Shown: positions 49,691 through 59,058 of the stretch, in pieces
Layout of the letters: the number at the start of each line of letters is the position of its first letter
How positions within the stretch are numbered: position 1 is the stretch's first letter
Assembly (NCBI GenBank): GCA_902491215.1
Contig: CABUGV010000011.1
Location: 1-64,000, forward strand
Origin: 43-108 sp001915545
Lineage (GTDB): Bacteria > Bacteroidota > Bacteroidia > Bacteroidales > Bacteroidaceae
DNA length: 64,000 nt
Direction: 5' to 3'
Made by a program: the position numbers and the translations under genes
The notes under the pieces: generated by a model
What the model saw: only the letters and a program-made list of their open reading frames with translations
The model's database searches: none
Told to the model about the DNA's origin: nothing

Positions 49691-51745
49691 TTACTTTATC
49701 AAATCTATAGACCTCTTTACGAAGTTGTTGAGAGCTTCACCTTTGAGCATTCCATTCTGAAGCAATGCGAGATCTATGAGCTGGCCGATAACCTTATTGT
49801 CCTGTGCATATTTGGCCATGACTGCCTCTTTCTTCTTTCTGGCTTCTTCAATGTCCTTTTCGCATTTGCTCAGTTCGTCCTTGCTTTCCTGGCTTATTTC
49901 ATCATATTTCTTGTCCTTGTTGCTCTCGTTGATAGCATCTCTGCGAGCAGTAAGTCCACCGATCTCTTCGTCTATAGGTTTAACCTCTTCAGCAGTAGAT
50001 TTCTCTCCAGCTTCGAGAACTTCCTTCACAAGGCGATGATCTGTGTTGAGCACGATGTTGTACATGTCTGGCATTTCGCCGTAGAATGACATGCCCTGCT
50101 GAATTCTTGACATATCCTTCATACGTCTCATGTATTCGCTCTGAGTGATAATTACCGGTGAAGCAGTTTCTCCAAGAGCGTTTGCATCAACGTTGAATTC
50201 TATTTTGTCAAGTTTAGGCATCTGTGCGCGGAACATCATTGTCAGGTTTTCCTTGCTCTTGCTGTCGAGGCTCTCCGACTTGCTGTCTTCTTTTACAATG
50301 AGTCTGTCTATTGTATCAGAGTCAACACGTGTGAATCTGCTCTTCTCGAATTTCTGCTCAAACATGCTGACCATTGCTACGTCAAGCTGTCCGTCCATCA
50401 AAAGTACGTTATAGCCTTTGCTGTTTGCAGCTTCAATGTAGCTGTACTGGTCTTCCTTGTTTCCGGCATACAGATAGATAAGATTTCCGTCTTTGTCTGT
50501 CTGATTGTCTTTTATGAGTGTCTTGTACTCCTCGTAAGTGTAGAACTTGCCGTCTGTATCCTTTAAGAGTGCAAACTTGTCTGCCTTATCATAGAAGTCG
50601 TTTTCTGAGAGCATGCCATAGTGTATGAAGATCTTGATATCATCCCATTTTTCTTCAAATTCCTTACGGTCATTCTTGAATATGGAGCTGAGTCTGTCAC
50701 TTACCTTCTTGCTGATGTATGTAGAAATCTTCTTTACGTTCTGATCGCTCTGCAGGTAAGAACGGCTTACATTAAGAGGAATGTCCGGAGAATCTATTAC
50801 ACCATGAAGCAAAGTCAAAAAGTCAGGAACTATACCTTCTACTGAGTCTGTGACGAATACCTGGTTGCAATAGAGCTGTATTTTGTTCTTCTGAATGTCG
50901 AAGTTGTTTCTTACCTTAGGGAAGTACAGTATTCCTGTCAGATTGAATGGGTAATCAACATTGAGGTGTATCCAGAACAAAGGATCGTCGGCCATAGGGT
51001 AGAGCTCGTGGTAGAACTTCTTGTAGTCTTCATCCTTGAGTTCACTAGGCTTTCTTGTCCACAGCGGAGTTGTATCGTTGATAACATTGTCCTCCTCTGT
51101 TTCTACCATTTTTCCATCTTTCCATTCCTTTTTCTTGCCGAATGCAACTGCAACCGGAAGGAAATGGCAATATTTCTTCAAAAGTTCTTCAATCTTGTGC
51201 TCCTCGAGGAATTCCTTGCAGTCATCGTCAAGGTACATAACAATGTCAGTACCGCGATCTTCCTTTTCTGCATCTTCAATAGAGAATTCCGGACTTCCGT
51301 CACAACTCCATTTTACAGCTTTTGAATCAGGTGTCCAGCTTTTGGTAATAACTTCAACTTTCTTGCTGACCATGAAAGCAGAATAGAATCCCAAACCGAA
51401 GTGTCCGATTATGGCATTTGCATCTTCTTTATACTTATCGAGGAAATCATTTGCACCAGAGAATGCAATCTGGTTGATATATTTATCTATTTCCTCTTCA
51501 GTCATACCAATACCTCTATCGCTTACTGTCAGTGTTCCTTTCTCTTTGTCCACCGAAACATGAACAGTCAGATCACCAGCTTCACCCTGAAAATCACCTT
51601 TAGAAATGAGTGTGCGCAGTTTCTGTGTTGCATCAACGGCATTTGAAACTATTTCTCTGAGGAATATTTCATGATCAGAATACAAGAACTTTTTTATTAC
51701 GGGGAATATGTTCTCTGTAGTAACCCCGATATTACCTTTCTGCAT
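49691..51745 (-). CDS. htpG: HtpG: Hsp90-type chaperone
   Basis: A 684-residue ATP-dependent chaperone. The N-terminal GHKL ATPase is evident (EIFLREIVSNAVDATQKLR, the DRGIGM motif, and GHFGLGFYSAFMV), followed by the middle domain (SRSYLQSDQNVKKISTYI) and the C-terminal dimerisation domain, which has a charged Lys/Glu-rich stretch at about 625-655. No CIRCE or other heat-shock operator is visible upstream. Single gene, with clpC downstream in the same direction but separated by a terminator. Confidence 0.97.
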   Translation of the reverse strand: MQKGNIGVTTENIFPVIKKFLYSDHEIFLREIVSNAVDATQKLRTLISKGDFQGEAGDLTVHVSVDKEKGTLTVSDRGIGMTEEEIDKYINQIAFSGANDFLDKYKEDANAIIGHFGLGFYSAFMVSKKVEVITKSWTPDSKAVKWSCDGSPEFSIEDAEKEDRGTDIVMYLDDDCKEFLEEHKIEELLKKYCHFLPVAVAFGKKKEWKDGKMVETEEDNVINDTTPLWTRKPSELKDEDYKKFYHELYPMADDPLFWIHLNVDYPFNLTGILYFPKVRNNFDIQKNKIQLYCNQVFVTDSVEGIVPDFLTLLHGVIDSPDIPLNVSRSYLQSDQNVKKISTYISKKVSDRLSSIFKNDRKEFEEKWDDIKIFIHYGMLSENDFYDKADKFALLKDTDGKFYTYEEYKTLIKDNQTDKDGNLIYLYAGNKEDQYSYIEAANSKGYNVLLMDGQLDVAMVSMFEQKFEKSRFTRVDSDTIDRLIVKEDSKSESLDSKSKENLTMMFRAQMPKLDKIEFNVDANALGETASPVIITQSEYMRRMKDMSRIQQGMSFYGEMPDMYNIVLNTDHRLVKEVLEAGEKSTAEEVKPIDEEIGGLTARRDAINESNKDKKYDEISQESKDELSKCEKDIEEARKKKEAVMAKYAQDNKVIGQLIDLALLQNGMLKGEALNNFVKRSIDLIK

Positions 51746-51853
51746 AATCTTATATATGAGTTTTGTTTATGTTTTTATTCTTTTTGTATTATTATCGGCT
51801 TTTCATGCTTTTTGCAAGATGAAGATGTCCGATTTTCCTGAGTAGGTTTATAC

Positions 51854-51887
51854 AAAAAAAATGCCAGCAGAAATTTCTGCTGACATT
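51854..51887 (-). terminator. Hairpin between clpC and htpG
   Basis: CAGCAGAAATTTCTGCTG is an 18-base perfect palindrome extended by AATG/CATT; the minus strand continues with seven T. It lies about 70 bases after the clpC stop. Confidence 0.75.
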
Positions 51888-51953
51888 TTGTCCTTTTTAT
51901 TAATGTATTATGACGTTTATGACTTAATGTTGCATCTCTCTACATACTGCAAT

Positions 51954-54515
51954 TTATTCAATTGTGTTGTCGCCATTCGTCTGCTCACTGCTTTTTACGG
52001 CTTTTATGCTGATGTCGTTTTTGTCATCGTTCAGCACAGCTTTCATCGTGTCGCCCTCGTTGAGTTCGCCTTCAACAATCAGTTCTGAAATCTTGTCTTC
52101 CAGGAACGTTTGTATAGCACGCTTGAGCGGACGGGCACCATACATTTTGTCATAACCTTTCAATGCTATGAAATCTTTTGCCTCTTCGCTGATTTCAAGT
52201 TTGTATCCCAGTCCTTCTATTCGCTTTCTGAAGACGTCGAGTTCCAAACCGATGATTTTCAATATCGCATTCTTGTCGAGCTGGTCGAATGTTATGATTT
52301 CATCTATTCTGTTTAAGAATTCAGGCGAGAACTGTTTGTCCAGTGCCTTCTGAATCATGCTTCGCGAATTTACGTTTTCGCTCTTTTCGTCCCTTCCGCT
52401 GAATCCTATGGCACGTCCGAAGTCTTTCACCTGACGCGAACCGACGTTCGAAGTCATTATGATTACAGTATTTCTGAAGTCGACAGTGCGTCCGTAGCTG
52501 TCCGTCAGCCTACCTTCGTCCATAACCTGAAGCAGCAGGTTGTAGACATCGTTGTGAGCCTTTTCAATCTCGTCAAGCAGTACGATTGAGTATGGCTTTC
52601 TTCTTACTTTTTCGGTCAGCATGCCGCCTTCTTCATATCCGACGTATCCTGGAGGCGCACCTACGAGTCTCGACACAGTGAATTTTTCCATATACTCACT
52701 CATGTCTATACGTATCATTGAATCGGCTGAGCCAAACATGTATTCTGCCAGCAACTTGGCAAGGTAAGTCTTGCCGACACCTGTCGGACCGAGGAATAGG
52801 AATGTTCCTATAGGTCTGTTTGGATCCTTAAGACCTACACGACTTCTCTGTATTGCATGTACAATTTTTTCTACAGCCTTGTCCTGTCCGATAATCTTGC
52901 CTTCCAGTTCATCCTTCATGCCTTTCAGCCTTATTCCTTCGGCCTGTGCCATTTTCTGTACTGGTATGCCGGTCATAAGAGATACGACATCTGCCACTTT
53001 GTCAGCATCAACGGTCTCTTTGTTTTCAGTCATCGAACTTTCCCAATTGGCTTTCATCTGTTCGAGTTCTGTGTTGAGCTTCTTTACTTTATCTCTAAAG
53101 CTTGCTGCAAGTTCATAGTTTTGGTTGCGTACAGCCTCTTCTTTGTCTGCAGTAGCTTTATCAATCAGTTTTTCCTGTTCTTCAATTTCTTTCGGCACAT
53201 TGATGTTGGCTATATGTACTCTTGAACCTGCTTCGTCAAGTGCATCGATGGCTTTGTCTGGAAAACTTCTGTCAGTGACATAGCGTTCAGTGAGAGTTAC
53301 ACAAGCCTTCAGTGCTTCTTCTGTATAAGCTACATTGTGGTGCTCCTCATAACGGTCCTTGATGTTGTGCAGTATCTCCAAGGTTTCTTCAGGAGTAGTT
53401 TGTTCAACAACAACCTTTTGGAATCTTCTTTCAAGTGCACCGTCCTTCTCAATACTTTTTCTGTACTCGTCTAGAGTTGTTGCGCCAATACATTGTATGT
53501 CCCCGCGCGACAGTGCCGGCTTGAGCATGTTTGCTGCATCCATGCTTCCAGGGGCACTTCCCGCACCGACTATAGTGTGTATTTCATCTATGAAGATGAT
53601 TATATCCGGATTGGCCTTTAGCTCGTTGAGAATAGATCGTATTCTTTCTTCGAACTGCCCGCGGTATTTTGTTCCTGCGACAACGGATGTCATATCAAGA
53701 GCAACAACTCGTTTGCCGAACAGAATTCTAGAAACCTTCTTTTCTGCAATTCTCATTGCCAGACCTTCAACAATGGCGCTTTTTCCAACACCTGGCTCAC
53801 CGATAAGCACCGGATTGTTTTTCTTGCGTCTGCTGAGTATCTGTGCCAGTCTTTCTATCTCTTTTTCGCGTCCTACCACAGGGTCCAACTTTCCTTCCAT
53901 GGCTGCTCGGGTCATGTCAAATCCAAAATTGTCTATGACTGGTGTGTCGCTTCCTTGCGATGTTTTCTGTTTTACTCCTTGTGCCTGCCTGCTGTTTCCT
54001 GTTCCCGAACTGTTTGCCGGCATGCTGTCTTCCTCTTCATCTTCTTCCTCTTCTTGAAATCCGAATCCGTTTTTTGTGCTCGTCTTGTGCGAGAAAGCAT
54101 TGAAGAGTTCATCGTAGGTAAGGTCGTTGTCCTGAAGAATCTTTGCTGCGAGATTGTCCTTTTGTTTCATTATAGCTAAAAGTAAGTGTTCAGCTTCCAC
54201 AACGCTGCTCTTCAGAAGTCTTGCTTCAAGAATGCAGAGTTTCAGGATGCTTGATGATTTCTCATTGAGTGAAATATCGCTTGTCGAATATATATAGTTC
54301 TCATCATTTCTGATGCGCTTTTCAATTTGCTGTTTCACAGCGTCGAGATCTATGCGGAATTTATGAATCAGCACTTCCACTGCACGGCTCTCACCATCTC
54401 TGATGAGTCCCAGCAGGAGATGCTCAGGGCCTATATAATCATTTCCTAGGCGAATGGCTTCCTCTTTGCTGTATACTAGAATATCCGACACTTTCTGCGA
54501 AAACTGATTTATCAT
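51954..54515 (-). CDS. clpC: ClpC-type ATP-dependent Clp protease ATPase subunit
   Basis: An 853-residue double-AAA+ unfoldase feeding ClpP. Order: two N-terminal Clp repeats (QFSQKVSDILVYSKEEAIRLGNDYIGPEHLLLGL and the SILKLCILEARLLKSS repeat), an acidic linker (GFQEEEEDEEEDS), first ATPase (GEPGVGKSA near 240), UVR coiled-coil (ATADKEEAVRNQNYELAASFRDKV), second ATPase (GPTGVGKTYLA near 573), and D2-small domain. The UVR segment and double ATPase mark ClpC and not ClpA/ClpB. No mcsAB or ctsR neighbours, as usual in this phylum. Confidence 0.94.
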   Translation of the reverse strand: MINQFSQKVSDILVYSKEEAIRLGNDYIGPEHLLLGLIRDGESRAVEVLIHKFRIDLDAVKQQIEKRIRNDENYIYSTSDISLNEKSSSILKLCILEARLLKSSVVEAEHLLLAIMKQKDNLAAKILQDNDLTYDELFNAFSHKTSTKNGFGFQEEEEDEEEDSMPANSSGTGNSRQAQGVKQKTSQGSDTPVIDNFGFDMTRAAMEGKLDPVVGREKEIERLAQILSRRKKNNPVLIGEPGVGKSAIVEGLAMRIAEKKVSRILFGKRVVALDMTSVVAGTKYRGQFEERIRSILNELKANPDIIIFIDEIHTIVGAGSAPGSMDAANMLKPALSRGDIQCIGATTLDEYRKSIEKDGALERRFQKVVVEQTTPEETLEILHNIKDRYEEHHNVAYTEEALKACVTLTERYVTDRSFPDKAIDALDEAGSRVHIANINVPKEIEEQEKLIDKATADKEEAVRNQNYELAASFRDKVKKLNTELEQMKANWESSMTENKETVDADKVADVVSLMTGIPVQKMAQAEGIRLKGMKDELEGKIIGQDKAVEKIVHAIQRSRVGLKDPNRPIGTFLFLGPTGVGKTYLAKLLAEYMFGSADSMIRIDMSEYMEKFTVSRLVGAPPGYVGYEEGGMLTEKVRRKPYSIVLLDEIEKAHNDVYNLLLQVMDEGRLTDSYGRTVDFRNTVIIMTSNVGSRQVKDFGRAIGFSGRDEKSENVNSRSMIQKALDKQFSPEFLNRIDEIITFDQLDKNAILKIIGLELDVFRKRIEGLGYKLEISEEAKDFIALKGYDKMYGARPLKRAIQTFLEDKISELIVEGELNEGDTMKAVLNDDKNDISIKAVKSSEQTNGDNTIE

Positions 54516-54606
54516 GTTCTTATTTGTTATTTTGTAGAATTTAGTGTCTTTTTACGGTAAAAATCTGAGTTTGGTTTCAGACATACCATGACATTTCATA
54601 TATAAG

Positions 54607-54614
54607 CAAATATA
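54607..54614 (-). promoter_or_regulatory. -7 element of clpC
   Basis: The minus strand reads TATATTTG about 92 bases before the ATG. No heat-shock operator is recognisable nearby. Confidence 0.5.
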
Positions 54615-54715
54615 ATGCCATAGATGGCTTATTGCTATAAAGAATATCTCTTTTTAACCTTTTTTGTTTTATATATGTGCGACAAGTGAGCATTTCAAGC
54701 TATATAATAAATAAT

Positions 54716-54763
54716 AAAGCCGGAGAGAATGAGCTTTTTGAACTCTTGCATCCTCTCCGGCTT
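54716..54763 (-). terminator. Terminator of the cyclophilin gene
   Basis: AAGCCGGAGAG and CTCTCCGGCTT form an 11-bp perfect stem; the minus strand then reads TTATTATTT. Confidence 0.8.
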
Positions 54764-54789
54764 GTAGTGTTTCTTATATGAATATGTTG

Positions 54790-55548
54790 TTATTCAACTA
54801 TGCGCACATCCATAGTTATGTCTTCTTTTGGTCTGTCGGCAGTTCCAGTACTGCAGTTTTGTATCTTTTCAACAATGTCAAGACCGCGTGTAACTTCACC
54901 GAATACAGTATATTGACCGTCCAGGTGTGGAGTTCCTCCGAATTCAGCGTACACGTTTTTCTGATTTTCTGACAACCCTCCAATGCCTTTTTCAGCAGCT
55001 ATTTTGCGAGTTTCGTTTATTAGTCTTTCCTGAAGTGCTTCAAGTCCAGCGCGGTCGCGTTTTCTTCTGAGGTCCAGAATTTCTTCTCTATGTTCAACGG
55101 CAAGATTATTCAGAATTTCTTGCTGATGATGTATTTCCATTTGCTTGTCAAGTTGTGCAAGTTGTCCGCTGTTGTACTTCTTTCCCCAGACAATATAGAA
55201 CTGCGAGCCTGACGATTCGCGTTTAGGATTCATTTCATCACCGAGACGTGCGGCGCAAAGTGCACCACGTTTATGTATAAGTTCATCCTTTATTTCTGCA
55301 GGAATTGTATATCCTGGTCCTCCTGTTCCAAGGCGTTTTGAAGATGATGCACCTTTGCTGTCTGGGTCACCTCCTTGGATCATGAAATCTTTTATTACTC
55401 TGTGGAACAATGTGCCGTTATAGAAGCCTTCTTTTGCCAACTTTATGAAGTTGTCGCGATGTAATGGTGTTTCGTTGTAAAGCTTCACTTCGATTTCGCC
55501 TAGAGATGTCGAAATGACAGCTCTTGTTTCCTTATTATTTTCTTCCAT
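54790..55548 (-). CDS. Cyclophilin-type peptidyl-prolyl isomerase with insertion
   Basis: A 252-residue cyclophilin. The core blocks are LHRDNFIKLAKEGFYNGTLFHRVIKDFMIQGGDP, SGSQFYIVWG and the closing YTVFGEVTRGLDIVEKI. Between them sits a charged helical insertion (about 120-195, from LDKQMEIHHQQEILNNLAVEHREEILDL on) found in Bacteroidales homologues. No signal peptide is visible, so it is probably cytosolic. The frame is open to 55590, but the A-rich leader and the -7 element at 55620 fit the ATG at 55548. Confidence 0.92.
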   Translation of the reverse strand: MEENNKETRAVISTSLGEIEVKLYNETPLHRDNFIKLAKEGFYNGTLFHRVIKDFMIQGGDPDSKGASSSKRLGTGGPGYTIPAEIKDELIHKRGALCAARLGDEMNPKRESSGSQFYIVWGKKYNSGQLAQLDKQMEIHHQQEILNNLAVEHREEILDLRRKRDRAGLEALQERLINETRKIAAEKGIGGLSENQKNVYAEFGGTPHLDGQYTVFGEVTRGLDIVEKIQNCSTGTADRPKEDITMDVRIVE

Positions 55549-55619
55549 AAGATTTGTTGTTATTTGTTGTTTTGTTTGCGAACGAAGCATGTATATATGC
55601 GTACGTTCCTACCGATATG

Positions 55620-55627
55620 CAAAGATA
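55620..55627 (-). promoter_or_regulatory. -7 element of the cyclophilin gene
   Basis: The minus strand reads TATCTTTG about 70 bases before the ATG at 55548. Confidence 0.5.
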
Positions 55628-55706
55628 TGACTTTGCTTTCATTTTATAGCCTAGTTATGCATGCTCATTGAATGGCGGATGCATAAAATTCAGGCTTAAT
55701 GATATT

Positions 55707-57974
55707 TTATAATTTTGTTTTGGGCCAATCCATCTGTCTTTTCAGACCTTTGCCTTTTTTAACTCCATAGAAATTCTTTTCAGATATAATTGTCTGTATC
55801 TGCTTATTGCAGGTACGTTCAGTTGCATCTGAATTGCTGAGACATACAGTTTGTCCTTTCTTCAGATATATTTCATAAATGCCGTTTCCTAAGGAATTCA
55901 TTTTGGCTTTGTTTCCATCGACAATTCTTACATCATTCCACTCAGGAAGGCTTATTCGGCAAGTACCTTTCTTTGTGCTGCTTATTTCAATCCATTCCAG
56001 CTTTCCTTCTTTCATAGATGCTGATACATCAAATCCGCCTTCAGCCCTTAATTTATGGAATGAACAAGTTTTCCATTCTTCAGGTATTGCAGGGAATGGT
56101 CTTATTGTTTCTCCCCAGCTTTGCAAGAGCATTTCCGTAATAGCTGTAGCGGCGCTGAGTGGAGTTTCTATTACAGGATTTTTTCCTTCGCATTCCACAT
56201 ACATGGTGTTTGGCAACAGAATGCTTATTCCTATAGGCTTGTTCAGGAAGTGATAGAGTTTTGCGTATGCTTTATTTCCGTTTCCTAGAAATGCGTATAG
56301 TGATGCGGCGCCGGTGTATGAATATCCTGCCAAACCGCTTCCTTTACCTATATTCATCCAGTGATCTATAGATTTTTCAAGGACAGATGCTGTAGCAGGA
56401 TCTGTAGGATCTTGCAGTTTGAGAGGGTAGAATGACAACAAATGCGAATAATGGCGATGCGATTTAGCCATTGGCTTATTCGATGCAATCATGTATCCGT
56501 TTTCGTCTACAGGTGCAGGATGAAGTCTGCGCTGCAAATTTTTCCATCCGTCAACTTTGTCGCTGTACATACCAGTCTTCTCGTTTATTTCAGTCAGAAC
56601 ACTCAGTATCCATCTCAGAGCCGCCAGATTGTAGTTGCTGTTGTTATACACCTTGAAACCCTCATATTCTGGAGATTCTGTATCAATCAGATCTATTGTT
56701 TCTCCATTATCTTTAAGGTGAGGCTTGTATATCTCAAGAATGCCTTCTGCTTTAGGTCCAACTTTTCGGCCTATTTCCTCCCATGAACATCCAGCGTAGC
56801 GCATGTATGACCAGTATGTATGGAGCGCCCATGCAAAGTCGCCAACTTTAGCCGTACCTTTTGACTCAAGTATGTCGAATAGGCTTTCGTCCATAAGTTT
56901 TATGAAATTTTCGGCCTGGGTCAGACGATTCGTCGGCAAAGTTGACATATAAGTCAGCTGTACATTCAGATTCCACCATATTCCAGGCCATTGACTGGTT
57001 TTATAGAATGTTCCGAATACGTCCATTGCGGGGCCTTCAGGCCTTGAGCATGTAGCAAGTTTATATAGCTGTATATGGTAGAAATTTTCCATTTTTTTGT
57101 CAGGAATACAGATTGTTCCTGTTTGATAATAGCCATGCCACCATTTGTACATGTCTTTTTTGACTTTTTTCAGACCTTCATGCATAACCTTTTCTACGGC
57201 CTTTTTTGCTTTCGGCAGTGAGAGTCCTTCGTTCGGCACCTCGTTTTGTGTAGAAATACACATGGCCTTACCACCTTCTGAAAGTGCGAAAGTTTTCCAA
57301 TATGTTGCATAGTCGCCTCCAGCCAGAAGTTTGTGCTCACTCCAACCTTCGTTTTCTCCTTCGTGGCATATTGGTTCTGGGTTTCCTTCGTATTGAAGCT
57401 CTTTTTTCAGGTGCGGAAATACCTGGATACGTGGCGAGAGAGGACTGCCGGGCTCCAACTTCCATTCACAAGGAACATCTGTTGCAGTTTCTACGATGTT
57501 TACATCATGATTGTAAGGTGTATAAGCAGTGAATTCTATTTTGCCCGCATCAGTTTGCAGAACGCCTTTTAATTCAGCATTATATATGTCCAATACCATG
57601 CGTCCGGATAATATTTTACCTTTTGGGAACATTTTCATTTTTCCGATATCCATGCGGCAATAGTCAACCATTACTGAAGCATCTTTCACACCCATAGATG
57701 TTTTCCTGTTAGGTGCTTTGCGGTGGTCTGTTACATCGGGACGGCTCAACCAAAGTGTGAGGCTGTTGTCGGCTGTATCTACATATACAACCATGCCTAT
57801 ACTTCCGTTGCCCAGGAATGCTCCTTCATTCCATTGCAAAGGCATTTGTTCCCAAACAAGTGACTGGCTGTCCATATATTTCCTCATGCATTCATCCGAG
57901 GATGAAGGTTGTGAACACATGCATGATGTGACATATAGGCACAACATGCTGAAAAAAACTGCGATTCTGTTCAT
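55707..57974 (-). CDS. GH95-like alpha-L-fucosidase/galactosidase family protein, exported
   Basis: A 755-residue exported protein; the N-terminus MNRIAVFFSMLCLYVTSC has a lipobox-like end, so it may be a lipoprotein. The N-terminal domain opens MPLQWNEGAFLGNGSIGMVVYVDTADNSLTLWLSRPDVTDHR, where most GH95 enzymes have ALPIGNG...E; the C-terminal block AITEMLLQSWGETIRPFPAIPEEWKTCSFHKLRAEGGFDVSASMKEGKLEWIEI is clearly that of GH95 and relatives. The catalytic (alpha/alpha)6 barrel lies between, with GDFAWALHTYWSYMRYAG and YNNSNYNLAALRWILSVL. The divergence at the N-terminus means substrate may not be fucose. Not beside other utilisation genes. Confidence 0.75.
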   Translation of the reverse strand: MNRIAVFFSMLCLYVTSCMCSQPSSSDECMRKYMDSQSLVWEQMPLQWNEGAFLGNGSIGMVVYVDTADNSLTLWLSRPDVTDHRKAPNRKTSMGVKDASVMVDYCRMDIGKMKMFPKGKILSGRMVLDIYNAELKGVLQTDAGKIEFTAYTPYNHDVNIVETATDVPCEWKLEPGSPLSPRIQVFPHLKKELQYEGNPEPICHEGENEGWSEHKLLAGGDYATYWKTFALSEGGKAMCISTQNEVPNEGLSLPKAKKAVEKVMHEGLKKVKKDMYKWWHGYYQTGTICIPDKKMENFYHIQLYKLATCSRPEGPAMDVFGTFYKTSQWPGIWWNLNVQLTYMSTLPTNRLTQAENFIKLMDESLFDILESKGTAKVGDFAWALHTYWSYMRYAGCSWEEIGRKVGPKAEGILEIYKPHLKDNGETIDLIDTESPEYEGFKVYNNSNYNLAALRWILSVLTEINEKTGMYSDKVDGWKNLQRRLHPAPVDENGYMIASNKPMAKSHRHYSHLLSFYPLKLQDPTDPATASVLEKSIDHWMNIGKGSGLAGYSYTGAASLYAFLGNGNKAYAKLYHFLNKPIGISILLPNTMYVECEGKNPVIETPLSAATAITEMLLQSWGETIRPFPAIPEEWKTCSFHKLRAEGGFDVSASMKEGKLEWIEISSTKKGTCRISLPEWNDVRIVDGNKAKMNSLGNGIYEIYLKKGQTVCLSNSDATERTCNKQIQTIISEKNFYGVKKGKGLKRQMDWPKTKL

Positions 57975-58047
57975 AGTTAAATTTATCTTTAAAACAGGTT
58001 TAGTAATAGGTCTGCTGCAAAACGCAGATGTATAAATCTCATTTATG

Positions 58048-58078
58048 CAAAATTATGCTATCTGAACAGAAGCGCAAG
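58048..58078 (-). promoter_or_regulatory. Promoter of the GH95-like gene
   Basis: On the minus strand CTTG (58075-58078), 19 bases, TAATTTTG (58048-58055), about 75 bases before the ATG. Confidence 0.55.
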
Positions 58079-58231
58079 AGGCAAAGTATACTTTTTTGCG
58101 TTTAAATGACTTTTTTCAAAGAAACAGTGAACAAATTTATAGAGACTTTTGTTAATAGGGGTAAAAAGAGATAATCAGGACAAGCCGAAAACCTGTAAAA
58201 GAGTAGGGTATAACAAAAAACAAATTGTATT

Positions 58232-58777
58232 ATGAAAAAAATTTTACTAGCGGCATGTTTTGCACTTGCCTCAACTGCCATGCAGGCACAGGTATGGTTG
58301 GGAGGATCTTTAGGACTGAATTTCCAATCTGCAGATGAAGTTGATATGACAACTTTCACAATTGCACCAGAAATTGGTTACAAACTTAATGACAAGTGGG
58401 ATATCGCCATCGGTATATCAGAAGCTTATACCAACGTTAATCCAGACAAGGGTAAATCAACATCAACTAATTTCTTCAGCGTCAATCCGTATGCACGCTA
58501 CACATTTGCATCTACAGGAAAAGTAAGTTTCTTCCTTGATGGAGGATTTATTGTAGGTACAGGCGATTATTACTATGATGGTGACAGTTACGATGATGAG
58601 ACATCTTGGGGTATCGGTATACGTCCAGGTATCAAAGTTGATCTGACTGAGCATGTCGCACTTGTTGCACGTCTTGGCTATTTCGGCTACAAGCATGAGG
58701 GCGGACCAGATGTAAGCTCATTTGGACTCGGTATAGACAACAACAACATTTCATTTGGTGCATATTATGCTTTCTAA
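58232..58777 (+). CDS. Small outer-membrane beta-barrel protein
   Basis: A 181-residue exported protein: signal peptide MKKILLAACFALASTAMQAQ, then an OmpA/porin-like eight-strand pattern (VWLGGSLGLNFQS, FTIAPEIGYKLNDKWDIAIGI, FSVNPYARYTF, VSFFLDGGFIVGTG, WGIGIRPGIKVDL, VALVARLGYFGY) and the closing Phe in FGAYYAF that barrels need for assembly. A large tyrosine/aspartate-rich loop (DYYYDGDSYDDETS) is probably external. Function unknown. Single gene with a clear terminator; no consensus promoter visible. Confidence 0.88.
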   Translation: MKKILLAACFALASTAMQAQVWLGGSLGLNFQSADEVDMTTFTIAPEIGYKLNDKWDIAIGISEAYTNVNPDKGKSTSTNFFSVNPYARYTFASTGKVSFFLDGGFIVGTGDYYYDGDSYDDETSWGIGIRPGIKVDLTEHVALVARLGYFGYKHEGGPDVSSFGLGIDNNNISFGAYYAF

Positions 58778-58830
58778 AGCATATTACCCATTTATTCAGA
58801 TTTAATAGCATATAGCACATAAATGCATAA

Positions 58831-58892
58831 CCTCTGTACTAACACAAGTATTCGATAATAAGAATTCATGTGTTGCGTACAGAGGATTTTTT
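58831..58892 (+). terminator. Terminator of the small barrel gene
   Basis: CCTCTGTAC (58831-58839) and GTACAGAGG (58877-58885) with an inner AACACAAG/CATGTGTT stem, then six T. Confidence 0.85.
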
Positions 58893-59058
58893 ATGTTATA
58901 TCCTTTTGTCCAATAATAACATTTTGCCGTATATAGCCCATTGATGTGTTGGGATATATTGTTTCTATAGAATGGGACGGTCAAATAGCTGTTTTTTATA
59001 ACCTCAATGTCTCATGCTTGCATCGGCACGTGTATTGTATTGGTATTGTAGAGGGATT

